From Amycolatopsis balhimycina FH 1894 (lineage in GTDB: Bacteria; Actinomycetota; Actinomycetes; Mycobacteriales; Pseudonocardiaceae): a stretch of 64,000 nt of DNA. The position numbers and the translations under genes are program-made. Where the stretch lies: the NCBI RefSeq assembly GCF_000384295.1, contig NZ_KB913037.1, forward strand, positions 6,072,822-6,136,821, in the 5' to 3' direction. The notes under the pieces were generated by a model, which did no database searches, was not told the DNA's origin, and saw only the letters and a program-made list of their open reading frames with translations. Of this stretch, positions 1 through 9,512 are shown piece after piece. Each line of letters opens with the position of its first letter. Position 1 is the stretch's first letter.

Positions 1-362
1 TACTCGAAGCGCTCGACGCCGGGTGTGAACACGATCAGCACGTCCGCGCCCGACCGCTCGGTCGCGCCGAAGGCGTGCGTCGTGTGCGGCGGCACGAAGA
101 GCATGTCGCCCGTGCCGGCCGTCACGACCTTCTCGTCGCTGAGGATCTGCAGCTCGCCGTCGACGATGAAGAACATTTCCGCCGACGACGTGTGGAAGTG
201 CGGCGTCGCGCCGTCGCGTCCCCGGCTCAGGGTGGTGCGGGTCGTGCTGAGGTGCCCGCCGGTCTGGGAGACGTCGGCGAGCAGCGTCATCGTGTCGGGC
301 GTCGAGCCGAGCTGCTCGGCTTCGTCGTGGCGGACCAGCAGGGTTTCGAGGTTCGTCGTCAT
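1..362 (-). CDS. cupin-domain protein (3' end outside window)
   Basis: The reading frame starts at ATG 362-360 and runs off the left edge, leaving 120 codons. The protein has a small beta-barrel cupin pattern: HLSTTRTTLSRG, then PHFHTSSAEMFFIVDGEL (cupin motif 1, His-x-His...Glu) and GDMLFVPPHTTHAF (cupin motif 2 with the third His). These are the usual metal ligands of one-domain cupins, which range from metal-dependent isomerases and dioxygenases to ligand-binding proteins, so no substrate can be assigned. It is transcribed divergently from the MarR-family gene at 443, separated by 80 bp containing a dyad, so local control by that regulator is a reasonable inference. Fold assignment is firm; function is unknown. 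Confidence 0.8.
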   Translation of the reverse strand, partial: MTTNLETLLVRHDEAEQLGSTPDTMTLLADVSQTGGHLSTTRTTLSRGRDGATPHFHTSSAEMFFIVDGELQILSDEKVVTAGTGDMLFVPPHTTHAFGATERSGADVLIVFTPGVERFE

Positions 363-384
363 GGGAAGGATGATTCCACGGCTT

Positions 385-404
385 ATAGTTCGCTGTCAAA
401 CTAT
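385..404. promoter_or_regulatory. dyad between cupin and MarR genes, candidate operator
   Basis: ATAGTT and AACTAT form an inverted repeat with an 8-nt spacer. On the minus strand TTGACA (399-394) lies inside the dyad, with a weak GAATCA 17 bp downstream, which would place a cupin promoter under the dyad. A direct repeat TCGAATAG follows at 411-418 and 426-433. MarR proteins often bind such dyads in divergent intergenic regions. Binding is inferred, not shown. Confidence 0.4.
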
Positions 405-442
405 CTCCTGTCGAATAGTGCTGCGTCGAATAGACTGCGTGG

Positions 443-943
443 GTGACTGACGAAGACGCTGTCGACGCCGTCGTGTCGGCGTGGCACCGCGAACGCCCCG
501 ACCTGGACCTGACCGCGATCGGCGTCGCCGGCCGGATGGGCAGGCTGGCGCTCGTGCTCGGCCCGGCCCAGGAGCGGGTGTTCGGCAAGTTCGGCCTGCA
601 GCGCGGCGAGTTCGACGTCCTGGCCGCGCTTCGCCGGTCCGGGCCGCCCTACACGCTCATCCCGTCCGAGCTGTCGACGACGCTGATGCTGTCCCGGGCC
701 GGCATGACCAGCCGTCTCGACCGGCTGGAGAAGGCCGGGTTCGTCGAGCGCGCGCTCGACCCGAACGACCGGCGCAGCTTCCGCGTCCGCTTGACCGGCA
801 AGGGCTTCGAGGCCGTCGACGCCGCGATGACCGAGCACACCGCGAACGTGTCGGAGCTGCTGTCCGGCCTCTCCGGCGAAGAGCTGGCCCTGCTCGACGA
901 AATCCTGCGCAAGCTCCTCCGCGGGCTCGATCCTTCGGCGTAG
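443..943 (+). CDS. MarR-family transcriptional regulator
   Basis: A 166-residue winged-helix protein starting at GTG 443. Residues about 50-110 carry the MarR core: GEFDVLAALRRSG (helix 2), TLMLSRAGMTSRLDRLEKAG (recognition helix) and the wing VERALDPNDRRSFRVRLTGKG, with the usual Asp-x-x-Asp-Arg-Arg wing signature. N- and C-terminal helices would form the dimer interface. MarR proteins are dimeric repressors released by small ligands. It is divergent from a cupin gene with a dyad at 385-404 between them, so that gene and autoregulation are the likely targets. The ligand is unknown. Confidence 0.88.
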   Translation: MTDEDAVDAVVSAWHRERPDLDLTAIGVAGRMGRLALVLGPAQERVFGKFGLQRGEFDVLAALRRSGPPYTLIPSELSTTLMLSRAGMTSRLDRLEKAGFVERALDPNDRRSFRVRLTGKGFEAVDAAMTEHTANVSELLSGLSGEELALLDEILRKLLRGLDPSA

Positions 944-1059
944 GCGCTACTGAAGGTGCCGGGCCGACCACTATCGAGTTAACGGTGGCCGGAGTGAACT
1001 CCGGGGGCGCCCGGGCCGTATCCCTGGTTGGGCGCTAGTCTCGGCTCCCGAGTCGATCA

Positions 1060-1094
1060 CTACCGACAGGTCTTGACACGCTCGGTAGTTTTTT
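1060..1094. terminator. inverted repeat followed by T-run; terminator-like or operator
   Basis: CTACCGA (1060-1066) and TCGGTAG (1082-1088) are perfect 7-bp arms around a 15-nt loop, followed directly by TTTTTT. This resembles an intrinsic terminator for the MarR gene ending at 943. The loop contains TTGACA (1073-1078), so the dyad could instead be an operator over the promoter of the gene at 1165. Otherwise the 221 bp between 943 and 1165 hold nothing recognisable. Confidence 0.4.
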
Positions 1095-1164
1095 GACCAG
1101 TAGCATGCAGCGTCTCACTCGAATGGGTGAAACACAGCGCTCGTCACTCGCGGGAGGCACTCCG

Positions 1165-2647
<1,483 letters not shown>

Positions 2648-2712
2648 GCCAGGCATCCCTCACGGGACGCGCTCGCGTTGCGGTGTTCACTGCGCGTGGT
2701 TAGCGTTTCACG

Positions 2713-3720
2713 GTGGCGAAAGAAGAGAAGGAAAAGCTCCTGCCGCGGTTGCGGCGGAAGTATCCGTGGCTCGATCACCTGATCCGGGCCAACGAGGCCT
2801 TCACCGAGCGGTACGGCAACCACTACGCCGCCGCCATCACCTTCTTCAGCGTGCTGTCGGTCTTTCCGCTGTTCATGGTGGCCTTCGCCGTGGTCGGGCT
2901 GGCCGTCAACCACGACAAGGCGATCATCGCCAAGATCACCGACGGCATCAACAACTCCGTGCCGGCGGGGCTGCGCGAGCTCGTGAACGGCATCGTCAGC
3001 GGCGCCCTCGACTCCGGCAGCGGTGTCGGGATCTTCGGTCTGCTGATCGCGCTCTACTCCGGCATCGGCTGGATGTCGAACCTCCGCGACGCGCTCACCG
3101 CGCAGTGGGGCCAGGAGAAGCGGCCGCAGCCGTTTCTCAAGCAGACGGCGAAGGACCTGGTCGCGCTGATCGGGCTCGGTGTCGCGCTCATCGTCTCCTT
3201 CGCGCTGACCGCCGTCGGGGGCGGGGTCGGGCAGTTCCTGCTCGAACTCGTCGGGCTCGAACACGCCACCTGGGCGATCTTCCTGCTCCGCGTGGCGACG
3301 ATCGTCCTCGGCCTGCTCGCCAACACCCTCGTCTTCCTGTGGGTCATCGCGCGCCTGCCACGCGAGCAGGTCGCGCTGCGCAGCGCCGTCAAGGGGGCCG
3401 TCTTCGCCGCCGTCGGGTTCGTCATCCTGCAGCAGGTCGCCACCGTCTACCTGGCCAGCGTCACGAAGTCGCCGTCGGCCGCGCTGTTCGGCCCGGTCAT
3501 CGGCCTGCTCGTGTTCGCCAACCTCGTGTCCCGCTTCCTCCTGCTCGTCACCGCGTGGACGGCGACGGCGAAGGAGAACCAGCACGAGATCGTCCAGCCC
3601 CCGCCGCCGGTGCGGCTCGAACAGCACGTCACCGTGCGGCGCGGGCCCGGCCTCGGTGCCGTCGCGGGTGCCTTCGGTGCCGGGGCGCTGCTCGCCTGGC
3701 TGGGGCGCCGCAAGCCTTGA
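2713..3720 (+). CDS. YihY/virulence factor BrkB family membrane protein
   Basis: 335 residues from GTG 2713. The N-terminal cytoplasmic stretch (MAKEEKEKLLPRLRRKYPWLD) leads into the YihY/BrkB signature region FTERYGNHYAAAITFFSVLS, followed by about six membrane segments: FPLFMVAFAVVGLAV, IFGLLIALYSGIGWM, LVALIGLGVALIVSFAL, TIVLGLLANTLVFLWVI, AAVGFVILQQVATVYLA and LFGPVIGLLVFANLV. The family (YhjD-like in actinobacteria) is widespread and has been proposed to act in lipid or envelope transport, but its biochemical role is unsettled. The tail after residue 290 is Pro/Arg-rich with a last hydrophobic patch (AVAGAFGAGALLAWLG). The gene starts 65 bp after trpS. Confidence 0.9.
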   Translation: MAKEEKEKLLPRLRRKYPWLDHLIRANEAFTERYGNHYAAAITFFSVLSVFPLFMVAFAVVGLAVNHDKAIIAKITDGINNSVPAGLRELVNGIVSGALDSGSGVGIFGLLIALYSGIGWMSNLRDALTAQWGQEKRPQPFLKQTAKDLVALIGLGVALIVSFALTAVGGGVGQFLLELVGLEHATWAIFLLRVATIVLGLLANTLVFLWVIARLPREQVALRSAVKGAVFAAVGFVILQQVATVYLASVTKSPSAALFGPVIGLLVFANLVSRFLLLVTAWTATAKENQHEIVQPPPPVRLEQHVTVRRGPGLGAVAGAFGAGALLAWLGRRKP

Positions 3721-3751
3721 CAGCCGCAACGTCGGTAAAGAAACTGAACCG

Positions 3752-4876
3752 GTGCCGACGCCCGAAGAGTTGCTGGACGCCGCCCGCGAGTGTGCCCACC
3801 TCGCCAAGTCCCTTGCACCGGTCACCGAGCGGCACCGCGCCCTCCCACCCGAGCTGGTCGCGAAACTCACCGACGCGCAGCTCTTCCGCACCGGCGTCCC
3901 CGGCTACCTCGGCGGCCCCGAAGCGCCGCCCGCGGTCAGCCTCGAAACCGCCGAGACGATCGCGCGGGGCGACGCGTCCGCCGGCTGGTGCGTCTCGATC
4001 GCCGTGACGAGCAGCCTGCTGTCGGCCTACGCCCCGCGGAAGTGCGCCGAAGAGGTCTTCGGTGACCCGCGCACAGTCGCCGCCGGCGTCTGGGCGCCGC
4101 GAGGCACCGGCCGGCCGGTGGACGGCGGTTACGTCGTGACCGGGCGCTGGGCGTTCTGCAGTGGCATCCCGCACGCGGACTGGCTCTTCGCCGGGTTCGT
4201 GCACGAAAGCGTGCACTACGTTGCGGCACTGCCGAAGGCCGAGATCGAGGTACTCGACACCTGGCACACGAACGGCCTGCGCGGCACCGGCAGCCACGAC
4301 TGCGTTGCCGACGAGCTGTTCGTCCCGGACCACCGCGTCTTCTCAGTGATGGGTGGGCCGCCCGCGGAAGCCGTTGCCCTGCACCGGTTTCCGCTCTTCG
4401 GGTTCTTCGCGCTGTCGGTCGCGGCGGCCGCGCTGGGCAACGCGCGCGGCGCGATCGACGACCTCGTCGAGCTCGCCTCGACGCGCAAGCCGCTCGGCTC
4501 CAGCCGGTCGCTGGCCGAACGGTCGCAGACCCAGGCCGCCGTCGCTGAGGCAGAAGCGGCTCTGCGCGCGGCGCGGCTGCTGTTCTACGCCAGTATCGAC
4601 GACGCTTGGCAGGCCGCGCAGGGCGCCGAACCCGTGCCGGACGCGCTCAAGCTCGGCTTGCGGCTGGCCGCCACGCACGTCACGCGCACCGCCGCGAAGG
4701 TCGCCGAAAGCATGTACGACCTCGGCGGCGGCGCGGCGATCTACGAGACGTCACCCTTGCAGCGCCGGTTCCGCGACGCCCACACCGCGACAGCCCACTT
4801 CCAGGTCAACCCGGCCAGCTACGAGCTGTCCGGCAAGCTGCTGCTGGGCGTCCCGGTCCGCACGGAACAGCTGTGA
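3752..4876 (+). CDS. acyl-CoA dehydrogenase-fold flavin monooxygenase
   Basis: 374 residues from GTG 3752. The all-helical N-terminal domain has GDASAGWCVSIAVTSSLL, typical of the group of acyl-CoA-dehydrogenase-like proteins that includes DszC-type and HpaB-like flavin-dependent monooxygenases. The beta domain carries YVVTGRWAFCSGIPHADWLF, equivalent to the V(T)GxWxFxSG flavin/substrate signature of this group. The C-terminal four-helix domain ends with MYDLGGGAAIYETSPLQRRFRD-like residues, also typical. Such enzymes use reduced flavin from a separate reductase to hydroxylate aromatics or other small molecules; the substrate is not readable. It overlaps the downstream HxlR regulator by 4 bp (GTGA), so that regulator probably controls it. 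Confidence 0.85.
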   Translation: MPTPEELLDAARECAHLAKSLAPVTERHRALPPELVAKLTDAQLFRTGVPGYLGGPEAPPAVSLETAETIARGDASAGWCVSIAVTSSLLSAYAPRKCAEEVFGDPRTVAAGVWAPRGTGRPVDGGYVVTGRWAFCSGIPHADWLFAGFVHESVHYVAALPKAEIEVLDTWHTNGLRGTGSHDCVADELFVPDHRVFSVMGGPPAEAVALHRFPLFGFFALSVAAAALGNARGAIDDLVELASTRKPLGSSRSLAERSQTQAAVAEAEAALRAARLLFYASIDDAWQAAQGAEPVPDALKLGLRLAATHVTRTAAKVAESMYDLGGGAAIYETSPLQRRFRDAHTATAHFQVNPASYELSGKLLLGVPVRTEQL

Positions 4877-5325
4877 ACGACCTCGGCCACCGGTTCACGG
4901 CGGACTCGGTCGGGCGGGCGCTCGACCTGGTCGGCGAGCGGTGGAGCCTGCTCATCCTGCGGGAGACGTTCTTCGGCGTGCGGCGCTACGGCGAGTTCGC
5001 GCGCAACCTGTCGATCCCGCGCCCGACGTTGTCCGCCCGGCTGAAGACCCTCGTCGACGCGGGCGTGCTGGAGCGCGTCGACCCGGTGCCGGAGTACGTG
5101 CTGACGCGGGCCGGGCGGGACCTCTTCGGCGCCGTCGTCACACTCATGCAGTGGGGCGACCGGCACCTCGCGGGGCCAGACGGACCGTCGATCCTGTTGC
5201 GGCACAAGGACTGCGGCGAGATCGCCGAGAGCTACGTCGCCTGCCGGCACTGCGGTGGCGAGATCGCGACGGACCGCGTCACGCCCGAGCCCGGCCCGGC
5301 CTATGTGTCCGAAGTGGACGGTTAG
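4873..5325 (+). CDS. HxlR-family winged-helix regulator
   Basis: 150 residues from GTG 4873, which shares 4 bp with the stop of the monooxygenase gene. The HxlR core is clear: ALDLVGERWSLLILRETFFG, RYGEFARNLSIPRPTLSARL (recognition helix), VDAGVLERV and the wing YVLTRAGRDLF. The C-terminal extension contains a CxxC-like patch (CRHCGGEI, plus an upstream KDCGE), resembling a small zinc ribbon, which occurs in a subset of HxlR proteins. HxlR regulators sense small electrophiles, aldehydes or thiol stress and bind as dimers. Its gene runs into the convergent carboxypeptidase gene with a 4-bp overlap of the two stop regions. Confidence 0.9.
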   Translation: MNDLGHRFTADSVGRALDLVGERWSLLILRETFFGVRRYGEFARNLSIPRPTLSARLKTLVDAGVLERVDPVPEYVLTRAGRDLFGAVVTLMQWGDRHLAGPDGPSILLRHKDCGEIAESYVACRHCGGEIATDRVTPEPGPAYVSEVDG

Positions 5326-6566
5326 TTCGCGGCCTTCCTGCGCGCGTGCCCGACCACGAACCCGCCGACGATGATCAGGAACACCACCAGCGTGATGATC
5401 CAGCCGGTGACGCCGAACGGGTCCGCCTTCGCCGCGGCCGCGGCCGACGAGGTGCCGCTGTTGCCGGTGCCGTTGTCGCCGAGCGCGGACGAGTCGCCGT
5501 TCTCGGATGTGGCCCCCGGCGCCTGGTAGGTGATTTGGCCGACGGGCTCGGCCCGGTCGTCCTCCAGCGCGAAGCCGTAGTCGAGCAGCTTCGCCGCCTG
5601 GTCGACCACCTTCGTCGGCTTCTGCTCGGCGCGCACCATGACGACCGGGAGCCGCTTTCCCTTCCGCTCCGCCGCGCCGACGTAGGTGTGGCGGGCGTCG
5701 TTGGTGAAGCCGGTCTTGCCGCCGAGGAAGCCCGGGTAGACGCCGAGCAGCTTGTTGTCGTTGAGCACCGGGACGGCCGGCTTGCCGCCGGCCGGCGGGA
5801 GCTCGAAGTTCTTCGTCGCGACGACCTTCGCGAACTCCGGCTGCTTCATCGCGTAGTGGAAGATCAGGCTCAGGTCGTAGGCCGAGGTCGACATGCCCGG
5901 CCCGTCCAGCCCCGACGGCGTCGCGGCGCGCGTGTCGAGCGCGCCGATCTTCGCCGCCGTCGCGTTCATCTTCGCCACCGCGGCGGCGTCCCCGCCGAGC
6001 GCCGTGGCGACCGCGTGCGCGGCGTCGTTGCCCGAGTGCATCAGCAGGCCGTGCAGCAGCTGGTCGACGGTGTACTGGCCGCCGGCGACGAGGCCGACGC
6101 AGGTGCACTCCTGCTCGGCGTCCTCCTTCGACGCGACGATCACCTGCTCCGGCTTCAGCTCGTCGACGACGACCAGCGCGAGCAGGGTCTTGATCAGCGA
6201 CGCGGGCCGCTGGCGGGCGTGCGGGTCCTTCGCCGCGATCACCGCGCCGGTGTCGAGGTCCTGCACCAGCCACGACGCCGCGGTGTTGCCGTCCGGCGGG
6301 TTGAGCGCGCCGTTCGGGGTGACCAGGCCGCATTCGGCCATCCGCGGGCCGCCGGCCGGGACCGCGGGCACGGCCGGCGGCGCCGGGACCTGGCTGCCCG
6401 GCGCGGGCTTCTCCGACGTGTCGACCGGCGGGGGCGGGACCTGGCGGTTCGCGCACGCCGTCTGCGGCGGGGCCGCGGCCGCCAGCGCTGGCGTGCTCAG
6501 GGCCAGGAGGGCGGCGGCGAGCGTCGTCGTGAAAACCTTGAGCGACCGGGAGACAACAGAGTGCAC
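5322..6566 (-). CDS. D-alanyl-D-alanine carboxypeptidase, peptidase S11 family
   Basis: Trims the terminal D-Ala from peptidoglycan pentapeptides outside the membrane. The 414-residue protein has a signal peptide (VFTTTLAAALLALSTPALAAAA), a Pro-rich linker, and the penicillin-binding catalytic motifs: SLIK (SxxK, within RPASLIKTLLALVVV), SGN (LLMHSGNDAAHAV) and KTG (GGKTGFTNDARHTYVG). A C-terminal hydrophobic helix (WIITLVVFLIIVGGFVVG) with a basic tail (HARRKAAN) anchors it in the membrane. The gene is divergent from the SCO4848-type gene at 6608 and converges on the HxlR gene. The carboxypeptidase/SCO4848 pairing is conserved in streptomycetes as I recall. Confidence 0.95.
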   Translation of the reverse strand: MHSVVSRSLKVFTTTLAAALLALSTPALAAAAPPQTACANRQVPPPPVDTSEKPAPGSQVPAPPAVPAVPAGGPRMAECGLVTPNGALNPPDGNTAASWLVQDLDTGAVIAAKDPHARQRPASLIKTLLALVVVDELKPEQVIVASKEDAEQECTCVGLVAGGQYTVDQLLHGLLMHSGNDAAHAVATALGGDAAAVAKMNATAAKIGALDTRAATPSGLDGPGMSTSAYDLSLIFHYAMKQPEFAKVVATKNFELPPAGGKPAVPVLNDNKLLGVYPGFLGGKTGFTNDARHTYVGAAERKGKRLPVVMVRAEQKPTKVVDQAAKLLDYGFALEDDRAEPVGQITYQAPGATSENGDSSALGDNGTGNSGTSSAAAAAKADPFGVTGWIITLVVFLIIVGGFVVGHARRKAAN

Positions 6567-6607
6567 CCACGCAATCTAGCGCCGCGACCGGCGCCGCATA
6601 CTGGGGC

Positions 6608-6844
6608 ATGCGCATTTCCCGAGGCACCTCGCTGTTCCTGCTGGCCTTCGGCGTGTGGTCGTGGATCATCTGGATCACGTTCGCCAAGAACCTCTGGGAG
6701 AGCGACCGGGCGTGGGCGCCGGACGGCTCGCCGACCGCCTACTTCGTGGTGCACGCCGTGCTGACGGTCGTGTCGTTCGTGCTCGGCACGGCCATCGGCG
6801 TGCTGGGCTGGCGCGGGGTGCGCTCTTCCGCGCGGGTCTCCTGA
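6608..6844 (+). CDS. SCO4848-family small membrane protein
   Basis: 78 residues with two clear membrane helices: SLFLLAFGVWSWIIWITFA and VVHAVLTVVSFVLGTAIGVLG. The loop between them (KNLWESDRAWAPDGSPTAYF) and the tail RGVRSSARVS match what I remember of the SCO4848 family of actinobacterial membrane proteins. No function is known. It is divergent from the D,D-carboxypeptidase gene with a 41-bp gap, so the two may share a promoter region and a role at the envelope. Confidence 0.85.
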   Translation: MRISRGTSLFLLAFGVWSWIIWITFAKNLWESDRAWAPDGSPTAYFVVHAVLTVVSFVLGTAIGVLGWRGVRSSARVS

Positions 6845-6907
6845 CTTTGGTCGGTGGCGCGGTCCGGTGGGCCGGTTTAGGTTGACGCCACCGAACCTGG
6901 AGGTGGA

Positions 6908-8299
6908 ATGTCCCGTTTACGCCGAATAGCGGCTCCGCTCGTGCTGGCCGCCGGGGGCAGCCTGTTCGCGGTAGCGCCGGCCGCGGAGGCCGCGCCGGCC
7001 GCCTGCGACACGACGAGCACGCCGTACACGTACGTGGTGACTTACCAGCCGGGGACGCGCGCTTCGGCCGTCGACAAGGAACTGGCGGCGAAGTGCGGCA
7101 CGAAGGTGGCGTACTACCCGGAGATCGCCGTCGCGATCGCCAGCTCGCGCAACGCGGACTTCCAGCAGAAGATCGGCGTCTACCGGGCGTACTCAGGGGA
7201 AAAGGACGTCGCTTCGGCGGCTTCCGCCCGGTCCCTGCGCGCGGTGCGGACGCTGGAGGACACCCAGTCGGTCGCCGCGGCCGGTGATCTGTCCGCGCAG
7301 CAGTGGGACATGAAGGCGATCCACGCGCCGGAAGCGAACAAGATCTACCAGGGCAGCCGCGCGGTGACGGTCGGCGTGCTCGACTCGGGCATCGAAGCGA
7401 CGCACCCGGCCCTTCGCAGCGCCGTCGACGCTCGCTCGTCGGCGGGCTGCGTGACGGGTGCGCCGGACCTTTCCCCGGCGTCCTGGGCACCCACGACGTC
7501 GGACCACGGCACGCACGTGGCGGGCACGATCGCGGGCAAGGACCCGGCGGCCGGCTTCACGGGCATCGCGCCGGGCGTGCGGCTGGCCTCGGTGAAGGTC
7601 GTCAACGACGCCGGCTACATCTTCCCGGAGTCGGCGGTCTGCGGATTCGTGTGGGCGGCCCGGCACGGGTTCGCGGTGACGAACAACAGCTACTACATCG
7701 ACCCGGGCATGTTCTACTGCCCGAAGCAGCCGGGCGACGCGGCGGCGTTCGAAGCGGTCCGCCGGGCAGTGGAGCTCTCGACGCGCCGCGGAGTGCTGAA
7801 CGTGGCGGCGGCGGGCAACTCGGGCTTCGACACGACGGCGCAGACGACGGACCCCAACCGCCCGCACCCGGTGGACTCGACGTGCGGCATCCTCCCGAAG
7901 GCGATCGACGGCGTCGTGAAGGTGTCGGCGGTCGGCTACGCGGGCACGAAGTCGTCGTTCAGCAACTACGGCAAGATCGACGTGACGGCCCCTGGCGGCG
8001 ACTTCGTCCAGACGCCCCCGCCGGGCGCCGGACCGTCGTGCCCGCTGTCGGCCACGGTGTTCGGCGGCCAGTACGGCTCGAAGTGCGGCACCTCGATGGC
8101 GTCCCCGCACGCGGCAGGCGTGGCGGCGCTGATCGCGTCCCGGTTCCAGGGGATCCCGCCGCAGCTGCTGGCCCACCTGCTGGAGGGCGAGGCGGACGTG
8201 GTGAAGTGCGCGGCCACCGAGACGGAGTGCACAGGGCCGTCGAAGAACAACTCGTACTACGGCCACGGCCTGGTCAACGCCCTGGACGCGGTGCGCTAG
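6908..8299 (+). CDS. secreted S8 (subtilisin-like) serine protease
   Basis: 463 residues from ATG 6908, preceded by GGAGGTG. The signal peptide is IAAPLVLAAGGSLFAVAPAAEAAPA. Residues about 35-130 (YTYVVTYQPGTRASAVDKEL...) resemble an inhibitor-I9-type propeptide. The catalytic domain contains the S8 triad: Asp159 in VGVLDSGIEATHP, His200 in DHGTHVAGTIAG and Ser396 in CGTSMASPHAAGVAALIAS. The oxyanion Asn lies in VAAAGNSGF. The domain has several cysteines that may form disulphides in the exported enzyme. A general extracellular protease is the plain reading. The downstream palindrome at 8323-8375 is a likely transcript end. Confidence 0.96.
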   Translation: MSRLRRIAAPLVLAAGGSLFAVAPAAEAAPAACDTTSTPYTYVVTYQPGTRASAVDKELAAKCGTKVAYYPEIAVAIASSRNADFQQKIGVYRAYSGEKDVASAASARSLRAVRTLEDTQSVAAAGDLSAQQWDMKAIHAPEANKIYQGSRAVTVGVLDSGIEATHPALRSAVDARSSAGCVTGAPDLSPASWAPTTSDHGTHVAGTIAGKDPAAGFTGIAPGVRLASVKVVNDAGYIFPESAVCGFVWAARHGFAVTNNSYYIDPGMFYCPKQPGDAAAFEAVRRAVELSTRRGVLNVAAAGNSGFDTTAQTTDPNRPHPVDSTCGILPKAIDGVVKVSAVGYAGTKSSFSNYGKIDVTAPGGDFVQTPPPGAGPSCPLSATVFGGQYGSKCGTSMASPHAAGVAALIASRFQGIPPQLLAHLLEGEADVVKCAATETECTGPSKNNSYYGHGLVNALDAVR

Positions 8300-8322
8300 C
8301 CCACTTGTCCGACAACAGCTTG

Positions 8323-8375
8323 TCCGTGAATGGCACATTGAGGGACGTAGAGTCCCTCAATGTGCCATTCACGGA
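8323..8375. repeat. long perfect palindrome, family P1 copy a
   Basis: Two perfect 24-bp arms (8323-8346 and 8352-8375) flank a 5-nt loop GTAGA. The arms begin TCCGTGAATGGCACATTGAG and end in GGGAC. Copies occur at 9433-9489 and 38146-38200. It lies between the 3' ends of the convergent protease and AbiEi/DUF559-like genes, 2 bp from the stop of the latter. It could fold as a bidirectional terminator, though there is no T-run. Repetition with near-identical sequence suggests a dispersed element. Confidence 0.9.
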
Positions 8376-8377
8376 CA

Positions 8378-9346
8378 TTAAGCCGCTTCCCTTGCCAGAA
8401 CGACGGGAGGACGTGGTCGAGCTGAAGCTGCCTGGTAGGCGGCTTCGAGTTCGTACAAGACTCCACCAGGATCATCTCGCAGGCGTGATGGGAGAGTCGG
8501 AACCACCGTGATGCCTGCCGCGGCGTACCGGGTGTTCCGCCGCAACGTTCTGGCGTAGCTGTCCTTGGAAAAGTGAAAGTCGACCGAGTCGATTTCCCAA
8601 GCCAATGCGACGTCGTCCCACCAGCCGTCGGGTCGCCCGATGTAGGCTCCGCCTGGAGCTTGGATCGTGGGATTCCAATGGGAAGGTGGAACCGGCAGTC
8701 GCTTGCTCAGCTCCTTGGCGCGGGCTTCGGCCACCGAGCGAAGATCGAGCCATTCCGCCAGAAGCCTTCGAGGTAGCGCAGTTCCGCGCTTCGTACCCGT
8801 ATCCAGTTCTCCAGTGATCGCCTCGGGAGGGCATCGCCCACGCTGGATCGCTTCGACCAGCAGCTCGCCGATAGGTTCCTCGGTGTGGATCCGGCGGACG
8901 GCATCGGTGACAGCTCGTCTCAGCGGTGCCAGCGGCAAGTCATCACGCATGTGGGGCGTCGGCAGTCGCCAGGTCCGTTCGATGGTCACGTACTCGCTGC
9001 TCAGGACCTTGTGTCGTTGCGCAAGCAGCAGGTGTACGTCGTCAGCTGAGAACGTCGCAGGCACACGTAGCCCGTACTGTCGGCAGGCCGCGGCCCCGGT
9101 GATCATGGCGCTTGGCCCCGCGTACAACAGGGCGGCCAAGAGCCGCTCACGACTCGAAGGTTCAGAGTTGTGCAGAACGATGATGCCGGGCAATAGGCGT
9201 TGCCAGGGACCACCGGGCAAGCACCGACGGTAGATGACCTTGCTGCTCAAGCCCAAGGATTCCAGCGTGAGCGCTTTGATCACGCCTTCTCGGCTTCGTT
9301 CTCTCAGCAGTTCGGGATGCTCAGCCCATCTCCCTCGTCGAGGCAT
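8378..9346 (-). CDS. AbiEi-like/DUF559-like protein with nuclease-fold C terminus
   Basis: 322 residues from ATG 9346. The N-terminal third looks like the winged-helix and linker region of AbiEi-type antitoxin relatives common in actinobacteria (GLSSKVIYRRCLPGGPWQRL, VLHNSEPSSRERLLAALLYA, MITGAAACRQYGLR). The C-terminal part, GWWDDVALAWEIDSVDFHFS followed by YARTLRRNTRYAAAGITVVP, fits the DUF559/Vsr-like restriction-endonuclease fold (Asp, Glu-x-Asp and a downstream Arg-rich helix). No toxin partner is next to it. It is less GC-biased at third positions than its neighbours and sits between two copies of the same palindrome, which hints at acquisition. Function is unknown; DNA binding or cleavage is inferred. 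Confidence 0.75.
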   Translation of the reverse strand: MPRRGRWAEHPELLRERSREGVIKALTLESLGLSSKVIYRRCLPGGPWQRLLPGIIVLHNSEPSSRERLLAALLYAGPSAMITGAAACRQYGLRVPATFSADDVHLLLAQRHKVLSSEYVTIERTWRLPTPHMRDDLPLAPLRRAVTDAVRRIHTEEPIGELLVEAIQRGRCPPEAITGELDTGTKRGTALPRRLLAEWLDLRSVAEARAKELSKRLPVPPSHWNPTIQAPGGAYIGRPDGWWDDVALAWEIDSVDFHFSKDSYARTLRRNTRYAAAGITVVPTLPSRLRDDPGGVLYELEAAYQAASARPRPPVVLAREAA

Positions 9347-9432
9347 GATCGAATCTTGAGCCCGCCACGTCAGGCCACGCCAGCCCCGATCATCGAACCT
9401 GTGGATAACCCACCCTATGTGGATAACTCAAA

Positions 9433-9489
9433 GGGCCGTGAATGGCACATTGAGGGACTCTAAGTCCCTCAATGTGCCATTCACGGCCC
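9433..9489. repeat. long perfect palindrome, family P1 copy b
   Basis: Perfect 27-bp arms (9433-9459 and 9463-9489) around a 3-nt loop CTA. The inner sequence is the same as the copy at 8323; the outer bases differ (GGGCC instead of TCC) yet stay self-complementary. It lies 23 bp beyond the sdhB stop and so probably ends the sdh transcript. The other gap sequence up to 9346 shows nothing recognisable. Confidence 0.9.
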
Positions 9490-9512
9490 TGCAGCTGAGC
9501 GGAAGTGGAGTG

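Noticed and set aside
25..450. Plus-strand reading frames across the first 450 bases
   Set aside because: They are antisense to the cupin gene, whose motifs HFHTS and PPHTTHAF are unmistakable.
8323..9489. Insertion sequence with inverted terminal repeats
   Set aside because: The flanking elements are each self-palindromic, not a pair of inverted ends, and the gene between them has no transposase motif.
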